A stretch of 64,000 bases of DNA from ZC4RG25 sp023428365 (GTDB lineage Bacteria; Pseudomonadota; Alphaproteobacteria; Rhizobiales; Hyphomicrobiaceae): the NCBI GenBank assembly GCA_050283925.1, contig JBNOAI010000005.1:1-64000 (forward strand). The letters run 5' to 3'. This document shows, piece after piece, positions 7,465-16,605 of the stretch (position 1 is the stretch's first letter; every line of letters starts with the position of its first letter). The notes below the pieces were generated by a model. That model was not told the origin of the DNA and did not search any database. It was given only the letters and a program-made list of their open reading frames with translations. The translations under genes and the position numbers were made by a program.

Positions 7465-9212
7465 CGCAGCAGGATCAATCCAACTCCACCCGGCGGATGA
7501 CGGGCGGCCAGGCGCTCGCCGAGATGCTCAAGCTCGCGGGCGCGGGGCCGATGTTCGGCATGGGTGGTTTCCAGTTGCTGCCCTTCTACGAGGCCTGTCG
7601 CGCGCTGGGTCTCAAGCATGCCCTGATCAATGACGAACGCTGCGGAGCTTTCGCGGCCGATGCGTACGCCAAGGTGACGAACCGCCCGGGGCTCGTTGAC
7701 GGCACGTTGGGACCGGGTGCCACGAACCTTGTGACCGGTCTGGTGGAAAGCCTGAATGCCGGGATTCCCGTGGTCGCCATCGTTGGCGATGCCAATCGCG
7801 AGCATGCCTGGAAAAACATGACCCAGGAGACGCGGCAGCTGGAAATCCTGCGGCCCGTGGTGAAGGAGGTCATTCGCGTCGAGGTGCTGAAGCGTGTGCC
7901 GGAACACGTGCGCCGCGCCTTTGCCGTGGCGACGAGCGGTCGTCCCGGCCCTGTCCTGATCGACGTGCCGGAAGATATTGCGCACGGCGAAATGGATTTC
8001 GATGCGGCCGATTTCTGTATCGATCCGGCCACGACCCGCGCGCAGGCGCGGCGGGCACGGCCGGATGCATCCGATCTGGAGCGCGCGGCCGCGCTGTTGT
8101 CCAAAGCCGAGCGCCCGCTGATCCTCGCTGGCGGCGGTGTGCATATTTCGGAAGCGTATGACGCACTTCTGTTGCTGGCTGAAACCTACGGCATTCCCGT
8201 CGCGCATACGATGTCCGGTAAGGGCGCGATCGCGTGCACGCATCCGCTCTCGGCGGGATTGTTCGGCCGCTACGATCGCATTGCGAATGCCCTCGTCGCG
8301 CAGTCGGATTGTTTGCTAGTGGTGGGCTGCAAGCTGGGCGAGATCGCGACCAAGCGCTTTCAGCTCATTCCCGCCGGCAAGCCGGTCATCCATATTGAAA
8401 TCGACCCGACCGAGATCGGCCGGACAACGCGCACGGAGGTTGGTCTGGTCGGCGATGCGCGCCTCGCGTTACAGGATCTCGCAGCAGCGTTGGGAAGTGG
8501 AAAGGCCGCGGCTCAACGGCGGTCTTCGTATCTGGCTGAGATCCCGAAGCTGATGTTGGAGTGGCGCAAAGGCGCGGCTGACCGCATGGAAAGCCGCGAG
8601 ACGCCGATCAATGTCGGCCGGCTGATGGGCGAACTCAACAAGGTGATGCCGGCAGACGGCATCGTGGTGGCTGATGGCGGGTTTGCAGCCCACTGGGGCG
8701 GGCTGATGTTCGATACCAAGGCAGCGGGCCGTCACTTCCTTCCGGATCGTGGCTTCGCTTCCATCGGCTATGGCGTTCCCGGTGGCATCGGTGCGCAGCT
8801 CGGAGCAGGCTCGAAGCGCCGTGTGGTCAGTCTGACGGGTGACGGCGGATTCAACATGAGCTTGGGAGAGTTGGAGACCGCGCGACGGCTCGGCGCCAAC
8901 TTTGTCGCGTGTGTCTTCAACAATGCCGCGTCAGGCTATGTGAAGGCGCTACAACACGCGATGTATGGCCAGGGCGCCTATCAATCGTCCGATCTGGTGG
9001 AGCTGGACTATGCGGCCATCGCCAAGGGCTTTGGCTGCCACGGCATCAAGGTGACAGATCCGGAGAAGTTGTCGTCGGCGCTGCGCGAGGGGCTGGAAAA
9101 TACGTCCTCGCCGACGGTGATCGATGTCGTCGTGACGCGTGATCCCTCGCGCATGCTGCCAGCGGCGGACAATCGGACGCTCAAGGTGACGAAGGGGGAT
9201 CGGCCGGTATAA
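7461..9212 (+). CDS. Thiamine diphosphate-dependent enzyme, acetolactate synthase large subunit-like
   Basis: 583 residues with the three-domain layout of the POX/AHAS family: an N-terminal pyrimidine-binding domain with the catalytic glutamate in NDERCGAFAADAYAK (about residue 55), a central domain, and a C-terminal pyrophosphate domain with GDGGFNMSLGELETA ending in the NN that closes the ThDP motif. The start is GTG at 7461, overlapping the stop of the upstream gene. No acetolactate synthase regulatory subunit is nearby, so a true AHAS role is unlikely. A decarboxylase, sulfoacetaldehyde acetyltransferase-like or carboligase function is possible. Its partner gene is the duplicated protein of unknown function. 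Confidence 0.88.
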   Translation: MTQQDQSNSTRRMTGGQALAEMLKLAGAGPMFGMGGFQLLPFYEACRALGLKHALINDERCGAFAADAYAKVTNRPGLVDGTLGPGATNLVTGLVESLNAGIPVVAIVGDANREHAWKNMTQETRQLEILRPVVKEVIRVEVLKRVPEHVRRAFAVATSGRPGPVLIDVPEDIAHGEMDFDAADFCIDPATTRAQARRARPDASDLERAAALLSKAERPLILAGGGVHISEAYDALLLLAETYGIPVAHTMSGKGAIACTHPLSAGLFGRYDRIANALVAQSDCLLVVGCKLGEIATKRFQLIPAGKPVIHIEIDPTEIGRTTRTEVGLVGDARLALQDLAAALGSGKAAAQRRSSYLAEIPKLMLEWRKGAADRMESRETPINVGRLMGELNKVMPADGIVVADGGFAAHWGGLMFDTKAAGRHFLPDRGFASIGYGVPGGIGAQLGAGSKRRVVSLTGDGGFNMSLGELETARRLGANFVACVFNNAASGYVKALQHAMYGQGAYQSSDLVELDYAAIAKGFGCHGIKVTDPEKLSSALREGLENTSSPTVIDVVVTRDPSRMLPAADNRTLKVTKGDRPV

Positions 9213-9283
9213 TCGGGTTTGGTGCTGCTATGCTGTAACGCCGCCTTGACCAACGGCGTCAAACAGGCCAGATAAGCGCCAGT

Positions 9284-9360
9284 CGGGGCATAGCTCAGCC
9301 TGGTAGAGCACCTGCTTTGGGAGCAGGGGGTCGCGAGTTCGAATCCCGCTGCCCCGACCA
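9284..9360 (+). tRNA. tRNA-Pro (anticodon UGG)
   Basis: A 77-base cloverleaf with an encoded CCA end. The acceptor stem is CGGGGCA/TGCCCCG and the D-arm GCTC/GAGC. The anticodon stem is CCTGC/GCAGG with loop TTTGGGA, placing TGG at positions 34-36, and the T-loop is TTCGAAT. One A-C mismatch is present in the T stem. The 3' half is repeated near 18.5 kb. Confidence 0.97.
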
Positions 9361-9363
9361 ATC
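9317..9363 (+). repeat. tRNA-Pro 3' half, left copy of a 47-base direct repeat (attL-like)
   Basis: Bases 9317-9363, from the anticodon loop through CCA and three bases beyond, match 18536-18582 at 43 of 47 positions in the same orientation. This is the geometry left when an integrase-borne element inserts into a tRNA 3' end. Confidence 0.65.
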
Positions 9364-9876
9364 ATTTCAATGAGTGATCCCCTACATACCCGTCGACGAA
9401 CCGTGTGGCGAACCGCGGATCTGGGTCCAAAATCTCGACCGGGGACTATCTGGCTATGAACGCTCCAGGCTGCGCGCCGACACGGGTCACAGTCGAAGCG
9501 AAGCTGGCCGCGGCTTCCATCCTTGTAAAGGTGGCGACCTAGTGTGCTACGCATCGGTGCTGAACTGTTGCAACCGGGCGCCAACGGATGGTGGCCGAAT
9601 ATTTTAAAGTATCTGGAGGCGCTTAGCGCCTCCGGAACTATGCCTTGTTCAGAGCGACAGCCCGCAAGCCTGACGGATGGCGATTTGAACAGGCGAGGGC
9701 GCCATTGCCGGGTCGAACTCATTCTTCGGAAGCAACGGTGCCTACGATCGTCTTTGGCCATTGTGGTCGCGCACGGGCGCGACTCGGGACGCGACAGTCT
9801 GGGTTGTGTCGCGCGCAATAAGGGCAGGCTCGTTGGCGCGAGGACTGTGGTCGGGCTCTCTAACTTTGGTCGGCAT
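9361..9876. other. Intergenic region with one inverted repeat, no credible gene
   Basis: About 515 bases between the tRNA and the next gene. Open frames here have no ribosome site or family resemblance, and the minus-strand ones partly read the antisense of the tRNA. The only structure seen is an inverted repeat at 9612-9636 (core arms GGAGGCGC and GCGCCTCC around TTA), without a T-tract. No integrase remnant was recognised. Confidence 0.6.
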
Positions 9877-10245
9877 CTAATGGCCGGTGAGCGAAAGCAA
9901 GAGTGCAAGCAACAACATACCAAGGGCAATGCCTGAGGTCCAATATGCAAACGTCAGGTACGTCTCGCGCATGATCACCGAAATCGTCTGCTGCGCGGAA
10001 GCCTCAGGCGGGCGCAAATCCTTCGGCAGATAGAGCCACATCTCCGTCCGGCGGTATTGCTTGGTGAGCGCTTCGTGTGCCTTGAAGATCAGGATTCCCA
10101 CCATCAGCAGCGAGAGCAAACCACCGACCTGGAAAGAAATGCGCGGCTCGAAGGAGAGGCCGACCATGATGCAGAAGATGGCCAGCGATCCAAAACCGCA
10201 TGCGCGCATTACCGTCTCGAAGGCGATGCGTCGCATCTCTTCCAT
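9877..10245 (-). CDS. Small membrane protein, unknown function
   Basis: 122 residues from the ATG at 10245 (MEEMRRI). Three hydrophobic segments are visible: around residues 13-32, 38-50 and near the C-terminus (WTSGIALGMLLLALLLSL). The frame is open for a further 95 codons upstream, but that part has non-coding character. AGGG precedes the chosen start by ten bases. No known domain is recognised. It is the most downstream of several minus-strand membrane-protein genes. Confidence 0.65.
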   Translation of the reverse strand: MEEMRRIAFETVMRACGFGSLAIFCIMVGLSFEPRISFQVGGLLSLLMVGILIFKAHEALTKQYRRTEMWLYLPKDLRPPEASAQQTISVIMRETYLTFAYWTSGIALGMLLLALLLSLTGH

Positions 10246-10457
10246 GGGGACGATCCCTGTGTCGGCTCGCAGAAAGATGCTACCGCGCCGGGGCACGCGT
10301 TTCAACTGACGCACAAGTTCACAACCGTGCGGGCGCCGCGCATCGCCGTTCAACGGTTCAACAGTCCTGTCCTGTAAAACCGCTCCTCTCGCCACGGAAT
10401 GAGTGTGCGTAGATTGGCGAGGGGTTGCTAGTTCAGTTGGGCAAACACCGAGGCTGA

Positions 10458-10784
10458 TCAAAGACCAATCTTTAGGAAATTGCCCATGGCGGGGATCGTG
10501 AGAATGGCGGTACCGGCCAGCCAGATCCACAGCGAGACTTCGCTCGAGTCGTCTTTTGCGCCTGTCAGCCGCTCGTAGATTGCCGCCGGAATGCCACCGA
10601 GGATGATGGTGGCCGTCGAGACCATCAACGAGGCGAACATCAACGTCAGCGCCGTGCTGCCGAACAGCAAGGCAGGCGCCAGGATCTGCACATGAATGAT
10701 GGCAAACAGCACGGCGACTTGGTTGAAGAGGCCGTTGATCGTGCCGAAGAGGGCGATGCCGATGTAGTAATATTGCCGGTCCAT
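10458..10784 (-). CDS. Small integral membrane protein, unknown function
   Basis: 108 residues with three strongly hydrophobic stretches (YIGIALFGTINGLFN, ALLFGSTALTLMFASLMV and the C-terminal WLAGTAILTIPAMG). I recognise no family. It lies seven bases downstream of the YggT-like gene on the same strand, so the two are probably one transcription unit. Confidence 0.7.
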   Translation of the reverse strand: MDRQYYYIGIALFGTINGLFNQVAVLFAIIHVQILAPALLFGSTALTLMFASLMVSTATIILGGIPAAIYERLTGAKDDSSEVSLWIWLAGTAILTIPAMGNFLKIGL

Positions 10785-10791
10785 GGGTGGC

Positions 10792-11097
10792 TTAACTCAC
10801 ACGCGGGAGGGCGCCGAAATAAAGGAAGACGTGCAGCATCAGCACGCGCAGCCAGAACAGCCACACGACACCGAACAGCCAGATGACGACGGGTGCAGCT
10901 GCCTTTGGCGTGACTAGCGCCACCGCGGCCACAACGGGATCGGTGATGCGGCAGAAAAAGCGCCAGATGTAATTGGACGAGTCCGGCTGGACGATCAGGC
11001 CCAGCAGCACGCGGCCGAGCAGCGTGTACATCAGCGCCGCCAGAACGAAGTTCGGCAGATGGAAGTACCAAAAGTAAAGAAATGAGTCGCCAGTCAC
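10792..11097 (-). CDS. YggT-like membrane protein
   Basis: About 101 residues with two to three membrane helices. The stretch FFCRITDPVVAAVALVTP resembles the YggT motif in which a T-D-P element precedes a P-x-x-x-x-P loop between two helices. YggT-family proteins are implicated in membrane or cell-division homeostasis, but the role here is unknown. A GTG start at 11097 is preferred because AGGGGA lies upstream; a GTG at 11121 in the same frame is the alternative. Cotranscribed with the gene ending at 10458. Confidence 0.65.
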   Translation of the reverse strand: MTGDSFLYFWYFHLPNFVLAALMYTLLGRVLLGLIVQPDSSNYIWRFFCRITDPVVAAVALVTPKAAAPVVIWLFGVVWLFWLRVLMLHVFLYFGALPRVS

Positions 11098-11153
11098 GCG
11101 TGCATCCCCTACCGCGGACACACAATGGCGGCCGCCAACTGCCCGGACAAGTC

Positions 11154-11184
11154 AAAAAAGAAGCGGGGCCTGTAGAGGCCCCGC
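11154..11184 (-). terminator. Rho-independent terminator of the symporter operon
   Basis: On the minus strand, a nine-base-pair GC-rich stem (arms 11163-11171 and 11176-11184) is followed by a T-rich run corresponding to plus-strand A residues at 11154-11162. It lies 26 bases beyond the symporter stop. Confidence 0.85.
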
Positions 11185-11209
11185 TCGGTAAACGTCGTAT
11201 GGCGCGAGA

Positions 11210-13183
11210 TCAGGATTTTTCCTGCAGAATGGTATTGCCGCGCGGCTTGCGGATTTCATCGACGTAGGCCTGCATCTCCTTCGACGGCTCCGGTGTGATC
11301 AGGCTGACGAGCCAGATCACGAGGAACCCGAGCGGCATGCCCAGCAGTCCGCAGTTGATGTTGTTGAGGTTGAACCATCCGACTTTGTTCGCCAGCGGGT
11401 GCGCGAGTGTCGGCCAGCTCTCCATCGCATTCGGCAATGCCATGGCCTTGGCGAGGTCGACGATCGGCGCACCCGTAACCGGATGAAGTAGCGATGTCAT
11501 ACCGAAGTACGTTACACCGACGCCCGGAAAATAGCGCGTTGTCACGAGGTAGAACAGACACAGGCCGAACCCTGCGATGATCCCGCAGACGGCACCTGCC
11601 GACGTCGCGCGCTTCCACCAAATGCCCAGCACCAGTGCTGGGAAGTTGCCGGCCATCGCAAGCGAGAACGCCCACCCCACCATGGCCAGGATGTCCGACG
11701 GTCGGGTCGATGCTGTATATGCCGCACACACCGCGACGAGCACCAACAGGACACGAGCGACGAGTAGCCGGCGCACGGTTGGCGCATTCGGATCAAGCAT
11801 CTTGTAATAGATGTCATGCGACAGCGCATTGGCGATGGCGAGCAGCAGCCCGTCAGCGGTGGACAGCGCCGCGGCAAGACCGCCGGCCGCTACCAGGCCG
11901 GAGATCACGTACGGGAGGCCCGCGATCTCCGGCGTGGAGAGCACGATCACGTCCGTGTTGATTACGAAGTCCTGCAGTCGCACGACGCCCGTGTGGTCTG
12001 GGAGCGCCTTGCACGCAGCAATGACCGCGTCGAGGGTAGCAGCGTTCTTGCCGCAAATCTGGATCAAGCCCAATTCACCCCAGGTGAACAGCCATGGTCG
12101 AAGTGCGGTGATATCGCGTCCTATGATGTTGGTGTACACCTCGAGCTTCGAGAACGCGGCATAGGCTGGTGCCGAGAAGTAGAGAAGAAAGATGAACAGC
12201 AGTGACCATGCCACCGACTGGCGTGCCTCACGAACGCTGGGCGTCGTGAAGTAACGCATCAGGATGTGCGGCAGCGAGGCCGTGCCGACCATCATGCAGA
12301 AGATGATGCCGAAGAAATTCAGCGGTGAGTAGTTGATAAACGGCTCGATGTGCGGCTTGAGCACTGCCGTGGTTGCTAGGCCGGTGCGCAGCATTTCTTG
12401 TTCGCGCGCCGTGATCTCGGCGATCGCCTGCCCATACGTGAGCTGCGGCAACGGCAGCCCATACTTCATGGTCGACAGGATAATGATCGGGGTGAGGTAG
12501 GCAACGATCAGAACGATATACTGCGCGATCTGCGTCCAGGTCACCGCACGCATGCCACCCAGCATCGAGCACACGAGAATGCCAGCAAGACCGACGAACA
12601 CAGCGATCTCGAACTGCATGCCGAGGAAGCGTGAAGCGATGATGCCGGTACCGTATATCTGTGCTGTCACATAGGTGAACGAGCAGCACACCAACACGAT
12701 CACGGCCAGGAAGCGCGTGAAGTTGCCGCCGAACCGGAACGACATGAAGTCAGGCACGGTGTAGGCGCCGAACTTGCGCAGGTACGGTCCGACCAGGATC
12801 GATACCAGCACGAAACCGCCAGTCCAGCCGAGCACCCAGGCGAGGCCGTCATAGCCGAGCAGGAATAGTGTGCCGGCCATACCCACAAACGACGCTGCCG
12901 ACATCCAGTCGGCGCCCGTTGCCATGCCATTGTAGAGCGCGGGAACTCGCCGGCCTGCTACGTAGTATTCAGAGACCTGCGCGGTGCGCGTAGAGATGCC
13001 GATGACCGCGTACACTGCCAGCGTGAAGAAAACAAACAAGTAGCCGAGAACCTTATTGGGAACCCCGACCTGCTCAAGCAATGCCAGAAGAAGAATAAAT
13101 GCCAGGAAGCCGCCCGTGTACATTCCGTACAGGCGGCCCAGGCTTTTCATGAAGGCCGCCGTCGCGGCGCTTTGCGTAGACAT
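11210..13183 (-). CDS. Sodium:solute symporter, VC_2705 subfamily (acetate/carboxylate type)
   Basis: 657 residues, an integral membrane transporter of the SSS family with about 13 hydrophobic helices. The region MATGADWMSAASFVGMAGTL is characteristic of ActP/VC_2705 symporters. The start at 13183 (MSTQSAA) has GGGGGAG upstream. The small DUF4212 subunit gene lies 13 bases upstream, and a DUF294 regulator-like gene is divergent; these three occur together in many proteobacteria. The likely cargo is a short-chain carboxylate such as acetate, cotransported with Na+. A strong terminator follows the gene. Confidence 0.92.
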   Translation of the reverse strand: MSTQSAATAAFMKSLGRLYGMYTGGFLAFILLLALLEQVGVPNKVLGYLFVFFTLAVYAVIGISTRTAQVSEYYVAGRRVPALYNGMATGADWMSAASFVGMAGTLFLLGYDGLAWVLGWTGGFVLVSILVGPYLRKFGAYTVPDFMSFRFGGNFTRFLAVIVLVCCSFTYVTAQIYGTGIIASRFLGMQFEIAVFVGLAGILVCSMLGGMRAVTWTQIAQYIVLIVAYLTPIIILSTMKYGLPLPQLTYGQAIAEITAREQEMLRTGLATTAVLKPHIEPFINYSPLNFFGIIFCMMVGTASLPHILMRYFTTPSVREARQSVAWSLLFIFLLYFSAPAYAAFSKLEVYTNIIGRDITALRPWLFTWGELGLIQICGKNAATLDAVIAACKALPDHTGVVRLQDFVINTDVIVLSTPEIAGLPYVISGLVAAGGLAAALSTADGLLLAIANALSHDIYYKMLDPNAPTVRRLLVARVLLVLVAVCAAYTASTRPSDILAMVGWAFSLAMAGNFPALVLGIWWKRATSAGAVCGIIAGFGLCLFYLVTTRYFPGVGVTYFGMTSLLHPVTGAPIVDLAKAMALPNAMESWPTLAHPLANKVGWFNLNNINCGLLGMPLGFLVIWLVSLITPEPSKEMQAYVDEIRKPRGNTILQEKS

Positions 13184-13196
13184 GATGCGCTCCCCC

Positions 13197-13460
13197 TCAG
13201 TCGTCTTCCGCAACGCCTTGTTCGCGATCGATCTTGTCCTGCTGCTTCGCAAATACGAACAGCATGACCACAAACACGATCAGCGAACCCTGCGCGGCCA
13301 TGTAGAAGCCAAGCGGAAAATTCAGAACCGGAATGATGATCTGGTTGAGTGGCTTGACGAACATATGCACGACATAGCCGAACACGAACCAAATCCCGAG
13401 ATTCGTGAACATCAGCTTCCGGGTTCTCGACCAGTGGACTTCGTCGTTGGAACTCTGCAT
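13197..13460 (-). CDS. DUF4212 small subunit of sodium/solute symporter
   Basis: 87 residues with two hydrophobic segments (LGIWFVFGYVVHMFV and LGFYMAAQGSLIVFVVMLFVF), the normal size and pattern of DUF4212 proteins, which pair with VC_2705-type symporters. The start at 13460 is preceded by GGGAGG. It is the first gene of the symporter operon. Proteins of this family are inferred to be accessory membrane subunits. Confidence 0.9.
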   Translation of the reverse strand: MQSSNDEVHWSRTRKLMFTNLGIWFVFGYVVHMFVKPLNQIIIPVLNFPLGFYMAAQGSLIVFVVMLFVFAKQQDKIDREQGVAEDD

Positions 13461-13677
13461 GGGTCGGTATCCTCCCTGACCTTTGGTCACGTGCAGAACT
13501 GCGCGGAGAAGGATTTTCGATCGCTCATGTTGGCGCTTTCCTTCCCCCCTTGACCGTCCGGTCTTGTTGCCGGATCGGGAATCACGACTAGCGCTTTTCT
13601 TCGCCGAGCGTAGCATTGCATCAGTAAGCGCCATTATAATACTTTCGTCACAAGATGAGAGTTATCCCGGGATCCAG

Positions 13678-14286
13678 ATGAATTTACTCAGCAAACTGTT
13701 CCGACGTCCGCCTCCGGTCAGTGATCCTGATGAGCTCACCGAGTTCATCGACGCGCATGCCGCGTTCGTGACTCAGAAAGGGATCTACGAGTACTCGCGG
13801 GCACGTGCGGGTCATTTCTCAAAAGTGCTGTTCTCGGAGACCGGTTTCCAGAAAGCAGTCGAGGAGTCGCGCTGGCGCGCCTATCCGCTCGGGCTGGCGA
13901 TGGTTGCGGAGATCGCGACCGTGGTGCTGCAGGAGACGACGGATCTCACGCGCGATGTCGTGGCGCGGGAAGTCTCCGAACTCGCGCTCGCTGCATTCGA
14001 CCGCTACGACGTGCCCGCCGTACTTAATCCAGCGATTTGGCGCGAGACGCGGGGGCAACTTGTCGAGCGGCTGAACCGGATTGCATTGCATCCGCCGAAG
14101 CGGGCCATGGATGTCCCGGAGCCTTTCGCCAAGGACTACTTCGCGCTCATGCCAATCCACGAGAATTTGCGCGGAGAAGATTTTCCCACCTTGAGCAACT
14201 ATCTCAAAGTGACGCTCTGCAACGTGCATCATGAGCTGACCAAACGTATCGACGCGAAAGAACTCGCCGCCCGGCTCGATCGCTGA
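13678..14286 (+). CDS. Conserved protein of unknown function next to DUF294 gene
   Basis: 202 residues, soluble and mainly helical, beginning MNLLSKLFRRPPP. No catalytic motif is obvious. It sits 44 bases upstream of the exonuclease-CBS-DUF294 gene on the same strand and is divergent from the symporter operon, so it probably belongs to the same functional module. A GGGA lies nine bases before the chosen ATG. The open frame extends to 13483, but that part overlaps the divergent promoter region. Confidence 0.75.
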   Translation: MNLLSKLFRRPPPVSDPDELTEFIDAHAAFVTQKGIYEYSRARAGHFSKVLFSETGFQKAVEESRWRAYPLGLAMVAEIATVVLQETTDLTRDVVAREVSELALAAFDRYDVPAVLNPAIWRETRGQLVERLNRIALHPPKRAMDVPEPFAKDYFALMPIHENLRGEDFPTLSNYLKVTLCNVHHELTKRIDAKELAARLDR

Positions 14287-14330
14287 CGGCAATCCGGGAA
14301 GAAACAGCACGGCATCGGGGGGAGATGCTC

Positions 14331-16451
14331 ATGGTCGCGATGGACAACGCGACACCACTGATCGGTCTCGACGCCGTCGCGTTCGATACGGAAACAACGG
14401 GCCTCGACCCGCGCAAGGCGTGGATCGTGGAAATGGCGATCGTACCTCTGACAGGCGGCAGGCTCGATGTTGCCTCTGCTTTCCGCAGCCTGGTTCGACC
14501 GGGCAAGCCGATCCCACAGGAAGCGACCGGCATCCACGGCATCGACGACACTACGGTGGCAGATGCTCCAGTGTTTGCGGAGGCGTGGCCGCAGCTTTTG
14601 CCGCATATCCGCGACAAGATCGTGATTGGTCACTCCGTCGGTTACGATCTGGCGATCCTGAAGCGCGAGTGCGAGCGAGCGGGAATGGCCTGGTCCATCC
14701 CGCGTGCGCTGGACGTACGCCTGCTTGCAGAGTTGGCTGCTCCCGATCTGCCAAGCTATGCGCTGGAGAATCTGGCGAACTGGCTTGATGTTGAAATCGG
14801 CCCTCGCCATTCGGCAGTCGGCGACGCGGTGACTGCCGGTCGGATTTTCCTCGGCCTGCTGCCGCGGCTGCGCGAACGTGGCATCCGCACGCTGGCCGAG
14901 GCCGAGCGAGCCTGCAGTGCGCTGACCGCGGCACGCGAAGCACAGTACCGCGCCGGCTGGATCGAAACCGGCACCGCATCGAGCCGCAACAGAACGCGCA
15001 CGCTACTGAGAATCGACAGCTATCCTTACCGTCACCGTGTGCGTGACGTCATGACGACGCCAGCGCAATTCGTCGCCGCCGACACACCCCTGGCCGACGT
15101 CCTCGAACGCATGGCGCAGGAGCGCGTCTCCTCGCTTTTCGTGGACTTCGACGGTGTAAATCGAGCACCAGAAATGACCGGTATCGTCACGGAACGCGAC
15201 GCCCTGCGCTCGATAGCAGCGAGCGGCGGCGATGCCTTGCCCGTTTCCGTAGGCAAGATCGCGAGCCGGCCGCTCGCGGTCGTACCCGCCTATGCGCTGG
15301 CCTTCGTTGCCATGGCGCGCATGAATAGACTCAAGGTCCGCCATCTCGGCGTCATCGACGCCATGCGCAGAGTCGTTGGCGCTCTGTCAGCGCGCGACCT
15401 GTTACGTCTTCGCGCGGAAGGATCGGTCGCGTTGGGCGACGAGATCGCTGTGGCGACCGATGTGCCCGAGTTGTGTCGCGCGTGGGCACGTCTCCCCGAT
15501 GTGGCAGGCGGCCTTCTTTCGGAGGGATTTTCAGGGCGCGAGATTGCCGTACTCGTTTCTCAGCAGCTCAGGGCGCTGACTGAGCGGGCGGGGGTGCTCG
15601 CCGAGGAACGCATGCAGGCGGATGGTCACGGTCCTCCGCCGTGCCCGTATGCACTCGCGGTGCTTGGGTCGGGCGGCCGTGGCGAGAGTCTGCTCGCCAT
15701 GGATCAGGACAACGCCTTGATTTTCACAGACAGTCGCGATGCGGCTGAGCACGACATATGGTTCGCCGCGCTTGCGGGCCATATCGCCGACATCTTGGAT
15801 GACGTCGGCGTTCCCTACTGTAAAGGCGGCGTCATGGCGAAGAACCCGCAATGGCGGGGGACCGTCTCGACGTGGCGACAGAGGATTCACGGCTGGATCC
15901 GTCACTCAAAACCGCAGGACCTGCTGGCCGTCGATATCTTCTTCGATATGCGCGGCGTTCACGGGGATGTCGCCTTGGCGGAACTCCTTTGGCGCGAAGC
16001 CTTTGACGCTGCGAAAGGAGAGGCGTCGTTTGCCAAGCTCCTGGTGGAGAGTACAGGCGAGATGCAGTCAGGCCTCACGTTCTTCGGCGGATTTCGCACC
16101 GACAAAGGCCGCGTTGACGTGAAGAAGGTGGGCTTGTTCGGACTGGTGACGGCGGCTCGCGCACTTGCCATCTGTCATCATGTGGTGGAGCGTTCGACGC
16201 CGGCCCGGTTGTCAGGCGTCAAAGCACTCGGACGCAGCGTGGAGGACCTCGATGCGCTCGCGGCCGCCCAGGCGGTATTCCTCGATCTTCTTGTCGCACA
16301 GCAGATCGACGACATTGACCACGGTATCCCGCCCTCCAACGCTGTCGAGGTCAAGCGCCTGTCACTAAAGGATCGAAACCGGCTGCGCGACGCGCTGAAA
16401 GCTGTAGCTAACCTCGACGAGTTGACGCGCGATCTGCTGTTCGCGACATGA
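14331..16451 (+). CDS. Fusion: DnaQ-like 3'-5' exonuclease + CBS pair + DUF294 nucleotidyltransferase-like protein
   Basis: 706 residues with three parts. Residues ~10-180 form a DEDD exonuclease (DTETTGLDP; VIGHSVGYDLAILK; late H-x-A-x-x-D-A element HSAVGDAVTAG). Residues ~230-350 hold two CBS motifs (RVRDVMTTPAQFVAAD and a second after VGKIASRPLAVVP). From ~445 comes a DUF294 putative nucleotidyltransferase (GSGGRGESLLAMDQDNALIF) with its C-terminal domain. DUF294-CBS proteins are thought to sense adenine nucleotides and regulate partner proteins, as GlnD-type enzymes do. The nearby VC_2705 symporter suggests it controls carboxylate uptake. ATG 14331 is chosen because GGGGGGAG sits six bases upstream; ATG 14325 is too close to it. 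Confidence 0.88.
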   Translation: MVAMDNATPLIGLDAVAFDTETTGLDPRKAWIVEMAIVPLTGGRLDVASAFRSLVRPGKPIPQEATGIHGIDDTTVADAPVFAEAWPQLLPHIRDKIVIGHSVGYDLAILKRECERAGMAWSIPRALDVRLLAELAAPDLPSYALENLANWLDVEIGPRHSAVGDAVTAGRIFLGLLPRLRERGIRTLAEAERACSALTAAREAQYRAGWIETGTASSRNRTRTLLRIDSYPYRHRVRDVMTTPAQFVAADTPLADVLERMAQERVSSLFVDFDGVNRAPEMTGIVTERDALRSIAASGGDALPVSVGKIASRPLAVVPAYALAFVAMARMNRLKVRHLGVIDAMRRVVGALSARDLLRLRAEGSVALGDEIAVATDVPELCRAWARLPDVAGGLLSEGFSGREIAVLVSQQLRALTERAGVLAEERMQADGHGPPPCPYALAVLGSGGRGESLLAMDQDNALIFTDSRDAAEHDIWFAALAGHIADILDDVGVPYCKGGVMAKNPQWRGTVSTWRQRIHGWIRHSKPQDLLAVDIFFDMRGVHGDVALAELLWREAFDAAKGEASFAKLLVESTGEMQSGLTFFGGFRTDKGRVDVKKVGLFGLVTAARALAICHHVVERSTPARLSGVKALGRSVEDLDALAAAQAVFLDLLVAQQIDDIDHGIPPSNAVEVKRLSLKDRNRLRDALKAVANLDELTRDLLFAT

Positions 16452-16605
16452 GACGATCGAGGAGAGCTAGCGGACGTCGTTGATGGCCCGGTCAAGTCTG
16501 GGCAGAGCAGAGTTCATTCGTCCGAAGCTCACTTCACAGCAGACATCGATTTGGCTGAGCGACGCCCTGCTGTGCTGTTCAGACGGATAGTGAGCTGGCG
16601 GGGCC

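Noticed and set aside
9008..9361. Minus-strand open frame with GFELATPCSQSRCSTRLSYAP
   Set aside because: It is the antisense translation of tRNA-Pro joined to non-coding frame of the ThDP gene; a well-known spurious protein.
9228..9950. 240-codon minus-strand frame in the gap after tRNA-Pro
   Set aside because: Runs through the tRNA antisense, lacks a ribosome site and has an arginine/proline-rich composition typical of a non-coding frame.
13616..13640. TATAAT with TTGCAT upstream in the symporter/DUF294 divergent region
   Set aside because: The spacing of 13 bases is too short for a standard promoter, so it is not called.
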